A stretch of 64,000 nucleotides of DNA from assembly GCF_006381105.1 (NCBI RefSeq), contig NZ_VDET01000007.1, positions 124,001-188,000 of the forward strand, given 5' to 3'. Positions 42,007 to 50,948 of the stretch are shown here, piece by piece; the stretch's first letter is position 1, and each line of letters opens with the position of its first letter. The notes under the pieces were generated by a model. That model had not been told where the DNA came from and ran no database searches. It was given only the letters and a program-made list of their open reading frames with translations. The position numbers and the translations under genes were made by a program. This DNA is from Flavicella sediminum (GTDB lineage: Bacteria > Bacteroidota > Bacteroidia > Flavobacteriales > Flavobacteriaceae).

Positions 42007-43698
42007 TTATTCCTTAGGAGGAACCAAAACACAGCCAGGATAGCTTTCAGTAATAGATTCCAATCCATAATTGTGTTTCAACATTTTTTCAGAAGATCGA
42101 AGTGAACCATTTACCCATCCTTGCATGTCCGACCAAGTTTCATTACAGGTAAAAATAGCTTCATCATGCAATGGATTTGTCATTCGTTCAATAACTTCTC
42201 GATCGTTGGTATTCAGTGCCCATTGATGATAAGCAAAAGGAAAGTCATTTACTCCATCCCAAGAGCGAAAACTTGTTAATACAGGTTCTAGTACATAATG
42301 GGTTTTAAATAAACTTTTAAGTTGTTTGATGGCTTCTTCGACTACTTTTTCTGAAGCAGGAAACAAGGTTTCTGGTTTTTTAGTATGTGCTTTTTGTAAA
42401 GGACTGTCAAATTTAGGACCTACATTTTGTAGACCTCGCCAAAAAACAGTGTTGGTAAAATCGCAGTAAATAGTCAATGCCGCAGGTTTGCCTTTATTTG
42501 GCGCTCCAGGTTCTGTTTGTACGGTGTAAAAAGGATAAATTGAATTGATGGGCAAATCTGCAAATGAAGGCCCCTCCAATACAGGGACTTGACCTGTTGA
42601 ACCATCTGCCCACCAAGGCTTGTCGAAATACAAATTGATTTTCAGCAAACTCATGGGTTGAATAGAATTGATATCTTTCCAAAAAATTCTGGAATTTTTA
42701 TTGAGATGCAATACTGGAGATGCCGCAAACAATATAGCCATCGCTTTACTTGGAATGGCCAAAATAATTTGTTTGGCGTTTATAACTGCTGTTTCTGTGT
42801 CTTGCTCAAAAACATAAGCAGATTCTCCTTTTTCGGCAATACTTATGTTAATTTTATAATCCCCTTTTTCACCAAGAATGGTATTTACATTAATTCCTGT
42901 ATGAATGATTCCTCCCAATTCTTTTACTTCAGTCTCTAATTTTCGAATCAAAGAACTGAAGCCCCGTTTTAAAGTAAAGTATTGAGGATCGGCAGGAAAG
43001 TCTTCTAAAATTTGCCAAGCTTCACCAGCATTGGGTAAGCCTTGAAAAGGACCTCGAAACCCAAGTACTTCGGTTAACATGGTCAAACATTCTTCCGAAT
43101 ACCCCATACTTTTGATCAATCCTCCTAGCTGCCATTTGTAAAGTGCCACACCTTCCCACTTAAAATCTAGTCTAAATTTTTGCCAAAACTCAGGTGTTGG
43201 TTTTTTAGGGACATCTTCCACCCCATTGGCATTCAAAATACGTTGGTAAATAACGCCTAAAATAGCTCCCGGACTTTGATTTTGTTCGGCAGGTTCTAGG
43301 TCGTATAATTCACCCCAAATGGCATTGTTATTTTCTTTAGATTCAGCTTCCGTAAAACTATGCCCTCTAAAAAAATACCGATTCGTTGTCATTGGAAAAT
43401 AAACTGCGTCTTTGCACAATTCTAGTGCTGAAAATAAAGACATCAATTCCGCCATAGAATCTTCAAATCGCATGCCCCCTTCTTCTTCTTTTACAATAGA
43501 AATTTTGGCATCATAAGGATCTTTAATCGCTACCAGGTCAGAGTCAAGTCTACCACCTGTTCTATTTAAACGATCAAGAATGACTACTTTTCTTTTGTTG
43601 TCTTGTTCTAGGAGTCTGTAGGCCGAGTACAAGCCTGCAACACCTGCTCCTACAATTAACACATCTGTATTCTCTGTAAGTTTTGTATTTGTTTTCAT
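42007..43698 (-). CDS. FAD-dependent amine / L-amino-acid oxidase
   Basis: 563 residues from the ATG at 43698. The dinucleotide-binding start is TDVLIVGAGVAGLYSAYRLLEQ, followed by ILDRLNRTGGRLDSD (the GGR motif) and EEGGMRFEDSMAEL, where GMRF corresponds to the substrate-carboxylate Arg of L-amino-acid oxidases. The C-terminal end, ETWSDMQGWVNGSLRSSEKML, is the second FAD-contact motif of this family. It should oxidise an amino acid or amine to an imine with release of H2O2. It has no signal peptide. It follows the unrecognised 421-residue protein by 158 bases and may cooperate with the VioB-like pair at 58-61 kb. Confidence 0.85.
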   Translation of the reverse strand: MKTNTKLTENTDVLIVGAGVAGLYSAYRLLEQDNKRKVVILDRLNRTGGRLDSDLVAIKDPYDAKISIVKEEEGGMRFEDSMAELMSLFSALELCKDAVYFPMTTNRYFFRGHSFTEAESKENNNAIWGELYDLEPAEQNQSPGAILGVIYQRILNANGVEDVPKKPTPEFWQKFRLDFKWEGVALYKWQLGGLIKSMGYSEECLTMLTEVLGFRGPFQGLPNAGEAWQILEDFPADPQYFTLKRGFSSLIRKLETEVKELGGIIHTGINVNTILGEKGDYKINISIAEKGESAYVFEQDTETAVINAKQIILAIPSKAMAILFAASPVLHLNKNSRIFWKDINSIQPMSLLKINLYFDKPWWADGSTGQVPVLEGPSFADLPINSIYPFYTVQTEPGAPNKGKPAALTIYCDFTNTVFWRGLQNVGPKFDSPLQKAHTKKPETLFPASEKVVEEAIKQLKSLFKTHYVLEPVLTSFRSWDGVNDFPFAYHQWALNTNDREVIERMTNPLHDEAIFTCNETWSDMQGWVNGSLRSSEKMLKHNYGLESITESYPGCVLVPPKE

Positions 43699-43856
43699 AA
43701 ATATTTTTTTTGCACCAATTTTATCAAGCAACATATTTCAATCTTGCTCAAATAGTTTTTCTTGAAGCTCAACAACAATCTATCTAATTATTGTTGAGCC
43801 ATTTACCTAAATAACAGTCAGCTTCTTAACATTCTAAGGCTGAGGTGTTTTCCGGT

Positions 43857-45122
43857 TTAGCCACGACGTCTATGTCCCATTGGACAAGCCAAGGTTGTAG
43901 GTGCGTCAATGATTTCATCAGGTGTTTCAGTAGGTAATTTTATAGATGGTAATCGTCTATCTTTAGGAATATCTTTTTCACGGCGCAAGGTATTTACTTG
44001 GATATGTGGCCATTTAGTAGTGCCACCATTTGAACCAAACATGAATTCAAAATCCACAATCTGCTCGTATTGTAACTGCTCTATAAGACCTCCAAAATCT
44101 TCATCATAAACTTCTTCTATCCACATACGGTAGCGCATACGAACGACCTTGCAATAGCGTTCCACCATCACATTGTTAATTGTTCCTCCTTGCATACCGG
44201 TATCATGAAAGGAGTCCAATTCAATCATGTCATACTTTTTGAATTTCACGCCTTCATTCGCATCCGATAATTTTAGGTTGGGCTGAACCGTGAAGGGAAA
44301 CTTCGCTCCAAATTCGTCATAATTAAAAATTTTCTCAAAGTAGGCACGCCCACTATTTAGCCCACCGTTTGTTTGGGCTTCTCGAGGAAGTTCTGTCCAT
44401 TTTGGTTTTTCGCGCGACCCTTGGATTAGATCTTTTTCAGGATTAATTCCCATAGTTGGTGATACTGCTAAAAATTGCGGTTCCCAAAGATCGGCAATAT
44501 GAGGTGCTTTCCCTTCTATAGATTCCGTTATATTTCCTGTCAAATGAATAGTTGTTCCGTGGGGAATTACACCAGAACGAGAGATTTGATATGGAGGTAT
44601 AAACTGCGGTCCCAATTCACCAGGTCCCATTACAGGCTCTGCTCCGTCCGTTTTTACAGACTCTTCATCCGATGTATGTTTGAACATTGTTGGCGGATTT
44701 TGGTAAGGGCTTTTTGAGTCCCAAGGCATTTGGTGGTCTCCTAACCAAAGGTACATGCCGTCCTCAAAATGCTGCAGGTCATTGTCATTGTCTATAATGG
44801 CAGTTTCGTATTTTACCGCAGCATTAAACTGCTCATTAGATCCTGCACGGTTGCGCACTGGGGCATTGACTTGCGTAAACTTTAACTGCTCGCGATATTC
44901 CTGAGATTTAAAGTGAAACACGCCGAAAACTGTTTCCGAAGAAGTACCCGGTGAAGGCAAAGGTGTCGTATGCAAGCCCGTTGGTCCACCTTTCCAGTTG
45001 ACCCAAGTACCATGCAATTTTGACAATATTCCGAATTGTGCACCTTTAGGAAGACCTTCCTCCCATTCTTTATAAGGTTTTACTGAAGACTTTTGAGTTT
45101 GTTTTGAATTTTCTTTTTCCAT
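43857..45122 (-). CDS. unrecognised 421-residue protein beside the amine oxidase
   Basis: 421 residues, soluble, no signal peptide. The central part has alternating hydrophobic strands (SETVFGVFHFKSQEYREQL, NAAVKYETAIIDNDN, HFEDGMYLWLGDHQMPW) that suggest a beta-barrel of the fatty-acid-binding or nitrobindin type; His in HFEDGMYLW could bind a ligand such as heme. The C-terminal third has RYCKVVRMRYRMWIEEVYD and a proline-rich tail ending CPMGHRRRG. I do not know the family. It starts upstream of the FAD oxidase on the same strand and is probably its partner. Confidence 0.55.
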   Translation of the reverse strand: MEKENSKQTQKSSVKPYKEWEEGLPKGAQFGILSKLHGTWVNWKGGPTGLHTTPLPSPGTSSETVFGVFHFKSQEYREQLKFTQVNAPVRNRAGSNEQFNAAVKYETAIIDNDNDLQHFEDGMYLWLGDHQMPWDSKSPYQNPPTMFKHTSDEESVKTDGAEPVMGPGELGPQFIPPYQISRSGVIPHGTTIHLTGNITESIEGKAPHIADLWEPQFLAVSPTMGINPEKDLIQGSREKPKWTELPREAQTNGGLNSGRAYFEKIFNYDEFGAKFPFTVQPNLKLSDANEGVKFKKYDMIELDSFHDTGMQGGTINNVMVERYCKVVRMRYRMWIEEVYDEDFGGLIEQLQYEQIVDFEFMFGSNGGTTKWPHIQVNTLRREKDIPKDRRLPSIKLPTETPDEIIDAPTTLACPMGHRRRG

Positions 45123-45638
45123 AAAAATTTATTTAACAGTTATTTTTTTGATTGTGTAATTCCTTATTTGAGGAAGTAATCCATAAAAGAATTAGAAGTA
45201 CCACCACAATTATTGAATTAACATTTGTTAAAACTAAATCTTTTCCCAGCAATTTTTAAGCGTAGAAATACCCAATTTCAAAAGTGGATTGAAGAACTTC
45301 CTTAAAAGTAGACTTGAGAACTCTAAAAAAGCTATGCAAATAGTGAAAAAAACTAGCAAAGACAGATGCCTCATTAGTTCAGGCTTATAATCCCAATTCT
45401 AAAATTTAATTAGGTCGTAAGTGAATTTAATTCCTCTTTTTAAGATCTTATAAATAGTCAAAGTCTATATTGAGATTAGAAAGGCTCTGGTTTTAAAGAT
45501 ATTTTACCTCAATTATTAAAAACACTGGTTTACGCTTTTATCATGAATGGATTGGCTATTTGGAGCTATAAAAAAACGACGTGATGTTGCGACTTTTAAA
45601 AATATTTCTACTTATCATTACAGCTTTCATCAAATAAA
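45123..45638. other. 516-base gene-free stretch
   Basis: No convincing gene or repeat seen. It should hold the promoter of the 421-residue protein gene, but I could not identify a clear TAnnTTTG box. Confidence 0.4.
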
Positions 45639-46409
45639 CTATAATGAATTCCAAATACCATTAGCTGCCGTTAAAATAATTGGAGCCCCATTTGTAACCA
45701 ACAGCGTATGTTCGTGCTGTGTGACATAGCCTCCCTTGTTACCGACTAAAGTCCAACCATCATTTAATTCTACTGCGTGAGTTGATTTTGTGCTTATAAA
45801 AGTTTCAATCGCCACAGTGGTATTTTTCTTAAATCTTTCTCTATTCGTTTTGACACGGTAATTTAAAATATTTTCAGGTGCTTCGTGTAAACTTCTCCCT
45901 ACTCCATGTCCCGCTAAATTCTTTAAGACTTTAAACCCTCTTTTTTTTGCCTCGGTTTCCATGATCAAACCTATGTCAGAAATTTTCACGCCACCTTTAA
46001 TACCATTAATTGCTTTGCGTAAAACTGTTTTTGAAGCTTCTACCAAAGCTTGATGTTTATATACATCTCTTCCTAAAACAAAAGACCCTCCATTATCCGA
46101 ATAAAAACCATTCAATTCTGCAGAAACATCAATATTAATTAAATCGCCTTCCTTTAATATTTTTTTAGGTGAAGGTATCCCATGCGCAACTTCTTTATTG
46201 ACACTGATACATGTATAACCAGGAAAGCCATACATTTGAAAGGGTGCCGATTTGGCTCCATATGATTTTAGAATTTTACCACCATAAACATCCAATTCTT
46301 TGGTTGTCATACCCACTTTGGCATAAGTTTGCATTTGTTTTAAAGTGAAGGCTACTATTTCACTAATTTCTTTCATTCCTAGTAACTCAGATTCTTTTGT
46401 AATCGACAT
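45639..46409 (-). CDS. map: type I methionine aminopeptidase
   Basis: 256 residues. The metal ligands of the pita-bread fold are seen in ISVNKEVAHGIPS (His), INIDVSAELNGFYSDNGGSF (two Asp), LAGHGVGRSLHEAPENI (His), VAIETFIST (Glu) and VTQHEHTLLVT (Glu). It removes the start methionine from new proteins. This gene lies away from the ribosomal operon that usually holds map, so it may be a second, accessory copy. It follows the Vat-like acetyltransferase by 4 bases, in one operon. Confidence 0.92.
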   Translation of the reverse strand: MSITKESELLGMKEISEIVAFTLKQMQTYAKVGMTTKELDVYGGKILKSYGAKSAPFQMYGFPGYTCISVNKEVAHGIPSPKKILKEGDLINIDVSAELNGFYSDNGGSFVLGRDVYKHQALVEASKTVLRKAINGIKGGVKISDIGLIMETEAKKRGFKVLKNLAGHGVGRSLHEAPENILNYRVKTNRERFKKNTTVAIETFISTKSTHAVELNDGWTLVGNKGGYVTQHEHTLLVTNGAPIILTAANGIWNSL

Positions 46410-46413
46410 TGTT

Positions 46414-47055
46414 TTATTTTTTATTCATTTCTTTTAACACTTGCTCAATTTTATCGTCTGTTAAATGCTGAACATGTTCCGTAATTTTTTCAACATCCCA
46501 ATTCCACCATTTTAGCTGCAAAAGTTTTGCAATGGTTTCCTCAGAAAATCGTTTCTTAATTTCCTTTGCAGGGTTACCACCAACCACGGTATATGGTGCT
46601 ACATCCTTTACAACTATTGCGTTTGCTGCTATAATAGCCCCATCACCTATAGTAACTCCAGCCATAATTGTGGCATTATAACCAATCCAAACGTCATTTC
46701 CAATTTCTATATTTCCTTTTTTGGGGTAAGATTTACCTTCCATGGCTTTTTCCCAACCATTACCGAAGATAGCAAAAGGATAAGTAGACAAAGCATTTGT
46801 TAGATGATTGGCTCCATCCATAATAAATTTTACATCGGAAGCAATCATACAAAATTTTCCAATAATCAATTTATCACCTATAAAATCGAAATGATATTTT
46901 ACGTTCTTTTCAAAATTCTCTACATTTTCAAAATCATCATAATAGGTATAATCTCCAACAATGATATTGGGATTTTTTACAATATTTTTCAAAAAACAAA
47001 GTCGGTCGTATTTGCCTAGCGGAAACCTGTGGTCTTTATTAGGTCCTGTCATCAT
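46414..47055 (-). CDS. Vat-like xenobiotic O-acetyltransferase (hexapeptide repeat)
   Basis: 213 residues. The left-handed beta-helix repeats are visible (KLIIGKFCMIASDVKFIMDGANH, IEIGNDVWIGYNATIMAGVTIGDGAIIAANAIVV), with VVGGNPAKEIKKRF and LLQLKWWNWDVEKI at the end. GPNKDHRFPL at the start, FGNGWEK and the KWWNW motif are shared with streptogramin A acetyltransferases (Vat) as I remember them. It should transfer acetyl from acetyl-CoA to a hydroxyl of a streptogramin-like or other xenobiotic compound; the real substrate is unproven. It is encoded 4 bases before map. Confidence 0.82.
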   Translation of the reverse strand: MMTGPNKDHRFPLGKYDRLCFLKNIVKNPNIIVGDYTYYDDFENVENFEKNVKYHFDFIGDKLIIGKFCMIASDVKFIMDGANHLTNALSTYPFAIFGNGWEKAMEGKSYPKKGNIEIGNDVWIGYNATIMAGVTIGDGAIIAANAIVVKDVAPYTVVGGNPAKEIKKRFSEETIAKLLQLKWWNWDVEKITEHVQHLTDDKIEQVLKEMNKK

Positions 47056-47101
47056 TTAGTTTTAGGTTGTTTCTGTATTCGTTGAAATTAACAATTTAAA
47101 T

Positions 47102-47977
47102 TTAAGAAATTTCATTCAATTTTGAATCTATAATTACTTGTACTATTCGCTTATTATCTAGGCTATTTTGAACGTGCTTGGAGTTTTCTAATAACAGTAT
47201 ATGTTTGAGTGATGGAAATATTTTCTTTGCACGTTTGATCATTTTTTCTCCTGGAAACAATAAATCGTTTTTTGCAGCGATGAGTGTTATGGGAGTTTTG
47301 ATGTTTTTTGCACTTTCTGTTTTTATCACAGGAACTGGGGTGAAATCCATTTTAAAATGCAAAAATACTTTGGAAAGAAAATCCACGGCAAAAGTATCTT
47401 TCTCGGTAAATAATTCCTTTAAAAACGCCCTTACATACTTTTTGTTTTTGGATAACATATAACGTTTCATTGGAATAAAAACCTTAAACAATGCCTTTAA
47501 AGGATTCCCATTGACAATATAAGCCGGTGCCGATAAAAAGACTTCCTTTATATGCAATTCCTCATACTCAAGTGCTTTAAAAATAACCAAGCCACCAAAT
47601 GAAAATCCTGCAAGCCTCACATTTTTTAAGTTTAGACTGTCAATTACTTCGTGCAACCACTGGCCGTACGCTTCATTTTTCATAGACAATCTTGTTGCGG
47701 CACTTTTATTAGGTTGCGCCAATACATCTATGGCAAAAATTTGAAAATGCTTTTCTAACCCCGAATAGGTTTCTAGTGCTATAGGTGCACAGCCATTTGA
47801 GCCGTGCACCAATACTAGGGGTGGTTTTGAAGCATTTCCACGAATAAGCACATGTGTGGTACCAAAAGAAGTTTCTATGTCTTTAGCAAGACAATCTATT
47901 TTTAAAGCAGCTAACTTTTGATCATAGAGTTTTAAAATTTCTCTTTTACCTATTTCAGATTTATAAAATGTTTCCAT
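47102..47977 (-). CDS. alpha/beta hydrolase
   Basis: 291 residues without signal peptide. The nucleophile elbow is LAGFSFGGLVIF (GFSFG) and the oxyanion region is LVLVHGSNGCAPIALET. LIAAKNDLLFPGEKM supplies the acid, and KHVQNSL near the C-terminus supplies the catalytic His. It is a soluble esterase- or lipase-like enzyme of unknown substrate. It is encoded on the same strand as the acetyltransferase and map. Confidence 0.85.
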   Translation of the reverse strand: METFYKSEIGKREILKLYDQKLAALKIDCLAKDIETSFGTTHVLIRGNASKPPLVLVHGSNGCAPIALETYSGLEKHFQIFAIDVLAQPNKSAATRLSMKNEAYGQWLHEVIDSLNLKNVRLAGFSFGGLVIFKALEYEELHIKEVFLSAPAYIVNGNPLKALFKVFIPMKRYMLSKNKKYVRAFLKELFTEKDTFAVDFLSKVFLHFKMDFTPVPVIKTESAKNIKTPITLIAAKNDLLFPGEKMIKRAKKIFPSLKHILLLENSKHVQNSLDNKRIVQVIIDSKLNEIS

Positions 47978-48003
47978 GCGTACTGTTCGATTTTCGATTT
48001 ATT

Positions 48004-48906
48004 TTAATTACAAAATTCATTCAATTCTTGGTAATCAGATAAGGTCAATACTGGTATCTCTTGACCACTAGCTATTTTAATACAGGTTAAATCAGGATTT
48101 CTATCGGCTATCAAATTGGTTAAATTATCATTGGCACTCAAATCTAAACTTTCTAAAACATTATCAAAAATATAGAGATGTGTTAATTGACTATTGAATT
48201 CAAAATTTATATGTTCAAGTTTATTATCCGCTATTAATAAGGTTTCTATTTTCGTATTTGAACTGACATCTAGCGTTGGTAACAAATTTGAGGTTAATAA
48301 TATATGCTTTAGATTGATAGCTCCACTGATATCCAATTCTTTTAGATCGTTATTTCTCATATGTAAAACTTCCAAAGTTGGATTGTTGACACTAAATTCT
48401 TCAAAGTAATTCCATGATAAATCCAAATCTTTTAAACCCATTGCATTTTCTAATCCCGTTACAGAAGTTAAAGAATTTGATTGCATGTCTACAAAAACTA
48501 AATTTGTATTCTTACTCAAATCAAGACTTGTTATATAGTTATTTGAAAAGTACAAGGTATCTAACAAGGTATTCCCACTTAGATCTAGCTGTTTAATTTT
48601 TTGGCCGTAGACGGATAAATGGCTAAGGTTTTCAAATCCTGAAATCCCTGTCAAATCGACAACTTTACCATAATTTGCAGACAAATTTAAATCTAAATGC
48701 GTGACTTCAATAGCTTCTGATTTTGCTATTTTTTGATTGACGATTCCGTCAGAATCAATGCCTTGCTCTATCAACATAGTTTCAAAGTGACTGTCTGGAA
48801 TATGTACATAGATTTCATTTTCACAATCACAATGATCGTCTGTACACCCCAAAACAAAAAAAGAAGTTATGACTAGTGATAGGCTGGTAATTTTTAAAGT
48901 ATTCAT
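48004..48906 (-). CDS. leucine-rich-repeat lipoprotein
   Basis: 300 residues from the ATG at 48906. The lipobox is SFFVLGC, followed by a Cys-rich spacer (TDDHCDCEN). Residues about 33-80 (YVHIPDSHFETMLIEQGIDSDG) match the opening module of the T9SS LRR protein at 35662-37515. About nine LRRs of the bacterial type follow (LDLSGNTLLDTLYFSNNYIT, LDLSANDNLTNLI and so on). It is anchored in the outer membrane rather than exported by T9SS. The partner is unknown. Confidence 0.82.
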   Translation of the reverse strand: MNTLKITSLSLVITSFFVLGCTDDHCDCENEIYVHIPDSHFETMLIEQGIDSDGIVNQKIAKSEAIEVTHLDLNLSANYGKVVDLTGISGFENLSHLSVYGQKIKQLDLSGNTLLDTLYFSNNYITSLDLSKNTNLVFVDMQSNSLTSVTGLENAMGLKDLDLSWNYFEEFSVNNPTLEVLHMRNNDLKELDISGAINLKHILLTSNLLPTLDVSSNTKIETLLIADNKLEHINFEFNSQLTHLYIFDNVLESLDLSANDNLTNLIADRNPDLTCIKIASGQEIPVLTLSDYQELNEFCN

Positions 48907-48984
48907 TTTGTTGTTTTTTATTAATTTATTATCACACATGCATTTATTTTTTAGCTGTGCGTGATTCTTACTGTTAATGATTGT

Positions 48985-49857
48985 TTATATTTCTTTTTGG
49001 CTATAAAATTTGTTCAGCAACTTTTGAAATGCTGCTGCATTGTGTTTCCATGGAATATGCCCACATGTATTTATAATTTCAACGGTAGCTGTAGGAAACC
49101 TTCCTATCAGACTCCCTTTACTTTCTCCATAAATATCAGCATCTCCATAACTAATTAACACAGGGAAATCGGGTTTCGAAAATATTGTTAAAGGCTTGTA
49201 TTTCATTATTTCTTTTCGTGTTTTATTGACAGGAGCCGCGTAAATTTTATCAAAAAAAGCATCCTCAAAATCGACTTCTCCATAATTTTTATGGTAATTT
49301 TTTAACACCTGTCGAAATAGTTTTTGATAAGCCTCGTCTATACCCAACATGCCAAATAATGAAAACCATCCCATATGAAACCATTCTTTAAAATCACAAA
49401 TTTCCTTATGCAGTTGCATCACCTCCATCTCCGTTTTTTTCCAGGTATTATTCGTTCCTGAGCTAGGGCTACATAAAAACAAACTCTTAATTTTTGCGGG
49501 TTTTTCTTTTGCGTAAATTTGTGCGTACAATCCACCCCATGAATGTCCAAATAGATGAAAACTATAAATACTTAAATGAGAACAAATGGCATCAATATCT
49601 GAAATATATGCTTCCATTTTATAGTTAGCCTCTTCACATGCCGAAAGCCCTACTCCTCTTTGCTCAAAGTAAATTACCTGATAATTCTCTTTTAAAACAT
49701 CCACAACTTCCAACATTTCATCTGGCACGCCCGGTCCACCGTGCAGTACTATGATGACCTCTTTTAAATGACTGGAATAAATGTTTACATGTAATTTCGT
49801 ATTTCCATTGCGAATAAATTCACTTTTAACGGCTATTGTCTTTATATTTCTACTCAT
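48985..49857 (-). CDS. alpha/beta hydrolase, proline-iminopeptidase-like (S33)
   Basis: 290 residues. The family marker EVIIVLHGGPGVPDEML (HGGPG) and FEQRGVGLSACEE are followed by the nucleophile elbow LFGHSWGGLYAQIY (GHSWGG). The acid is in LISYGDADIYGES and the His in TCGHIPWKHN. Members release N-terminal proline from peptides or act as other hydrolases. It lies just upstream of the LRR lipoprotein gene and 90 bases downstream of a Crp-type regulator, all on the minus strand. Confidence 0.88.
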   Translation of the reverse strand: MSRNIKTIAVKSEFIRNGNTKLHVNIYSSHLKEVIIVLHGGPGVPDEMLEVVDVLKENYQVIYFEQRGVGLSACEEANYKMEAYISDIDAICSHLSIYSFHLFGHSWGGLYAQIYAKEKPAKIKSLFLCSPSSGTNNTWKKTEMEVMQLHKEICDFKEWFHMGWFSLFGMLGIDEAYQKLFRQVLKNYHKNYGEVDFEDAFFDKIYAAPVNKTRKEIMKYKPLTIFSKPDFPVLISYGDADIYGESKGSLIGRFPTATVEIINTCGHIPWKHNAAAFQKLLNKFYSQKEI

Positions 49858-49948
49858 TGCTTTTCTGTTTTAATTTCAATAATCAAAATTCAAAAGTAGT
49901 ACGGATCTAAAACCTGTCCATTAACAATTGATAAAAAGCAACGATACC

Positions 49949-50524
49949 CTACTCTTTTCTCAGTCGGCTTAATGAAACATTTGTAATCCCTAAATAAGAA
50001 GCAATAGCTCCGTGTGGAATCAGATTTTCTAACATTTTGTACTTTCTTCTAAATTTCAACAAACGATCTTTTGCCGAAAGGGAAGCCAATCCTATTTCTT
50101 TATCTACTTTTGAAAGCAGTTCCTTTTGTAATACAACATTTCCAAAATTTCTTATTTCTAAATTCTCAATCATTAGCGCTTCAAACTTACTGGCATTTAT
50201 ACTTGCTAATTCCACATTTGTCAATGCTTTAAAATATTGATTTGCCTTCATATTTGAAGTTCTTATAGAATGTGGTGATAAAATCGAATTTTCTACATAA
50301 AAAGATATCGTAATTTCATCTCCTTCTGGGTTTATCAAATAACTTTTACAAATGCCCTTTAACATAAAATATTCTTTGTCGTTTTCTTTATTTAACGAAA
50401 TAAAGTCTGCTCCTTTTGCATAGCTTTCAAATTCCAAATATTTTTCAATGGCTTCAAATGCTAATTCAGAAATTGGACAAACTTCATTTATAATATTTTT
50501 TACGTTGTTTTTAAAAGAATCCAT
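49949..50524 (-). CDS. Crp/Fnr-family transcriptional regulator
   Basis: 191 residues. The cyclic-nucleotide-binding fold is seen in FESYAKGADFISLNKENDKEYFMLKGICKSYLIN and GDEITISFYVENSILS; the C-terminal helix-turn-helix is LIPHGAIASYLGITNVSLSRLRKE. This short Bacteroidota type usually lacks a cAMP-binding Arg, so it may not bind cAMP. Its target is unknown; the neighbouring hydrolase is a possibility. Confidence 0.85.
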   Translation of the reverse strand: MDSFKNNVKNIINEVCPISELAFEAIEKYLEFESYAKGADFISLNKENDKEYFMLKGICKSYLINPEGDEITISFYVENSILSPHSIRTSNMKANQYFKALTNVELASINASKFEALMIENLEIRNFGNVVLQKELLSKVDKEIGLASLSAKDRLLKFRRKYKMLENLIPHGAIASYLGITNVSLSRLRKE

Positions 50525-50738
50525 GCTGTTTATTTTGCTTTGTAACTAAGGTTAGAAAATTATAATAGGTGTCAAAAAAAACGAAAGTTAGCGAAAAATT
50601 AACAATAGAATTTTCTATGACGAGTAAGTTACAGGCTTCTTGCAGCAGTATGCATTTATGGAGAGGAACAGCTTCCAAATGCCATTTGAAACTGTTTTGT
50701 GAAGATTGTTATTTTCATTCTTAAGAGTTCTAAATTAT

Positions 50739-50948
50739 TTAAATTAAGTTATTGTGTAAATCGTTCAGGGCTTCCACATGCGAAGCACCATATCCATATA
50801 AAATAGCGTATCCTTTTTCATCTATTAAGCTTACCCTATAGCCATCGTTTTGTTCTTGAAATTTTAAATACTTCAATTCTTTCAATGTACACTGAAAGTC
50901 TTTTGTTAATTTTTGAGTAATCATTTCTGCCAAATTAGTATAGCTCAC
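50739..50948 (-). CDS. small hypothetical protein coupled to the NAD(P)-binding protein
   Basis: 69 residues from a GTG start (SYTNLAEMITQKLTKDFQCTL after the start codon). GTG overlaps the TGA of the upstream gene (GTGA), a coupling arrangement that supports translation. The C-terminal part (GYRVSLIDEKGYAILYGYGASHVEALNDLH) has an alpha-beta pattern, but no family is recognised. Confidence 0.6.
   Translation of the reverse strand: MSYTNLAEMITQKLTKDFQCTLKELKYLKFQEQNDGYRVSLIDEKGYAILYGYGASHVEALNDLHNNLI

Noticed and set aside
42007-43698. The FAD oxidase as a certain VioA orthologue
   Set aside because: The FAD and carboxylate motifs are shared by the whole amine oxidase family. Nothing seen proves tryptophan as substrate, and it is not adjacent to the VioB-like genes.
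45547-45729. 60-codon plus-strand frame before map
   Set aside because: It overlaps the end of the certain map gene and has no start signal or recognisable product.
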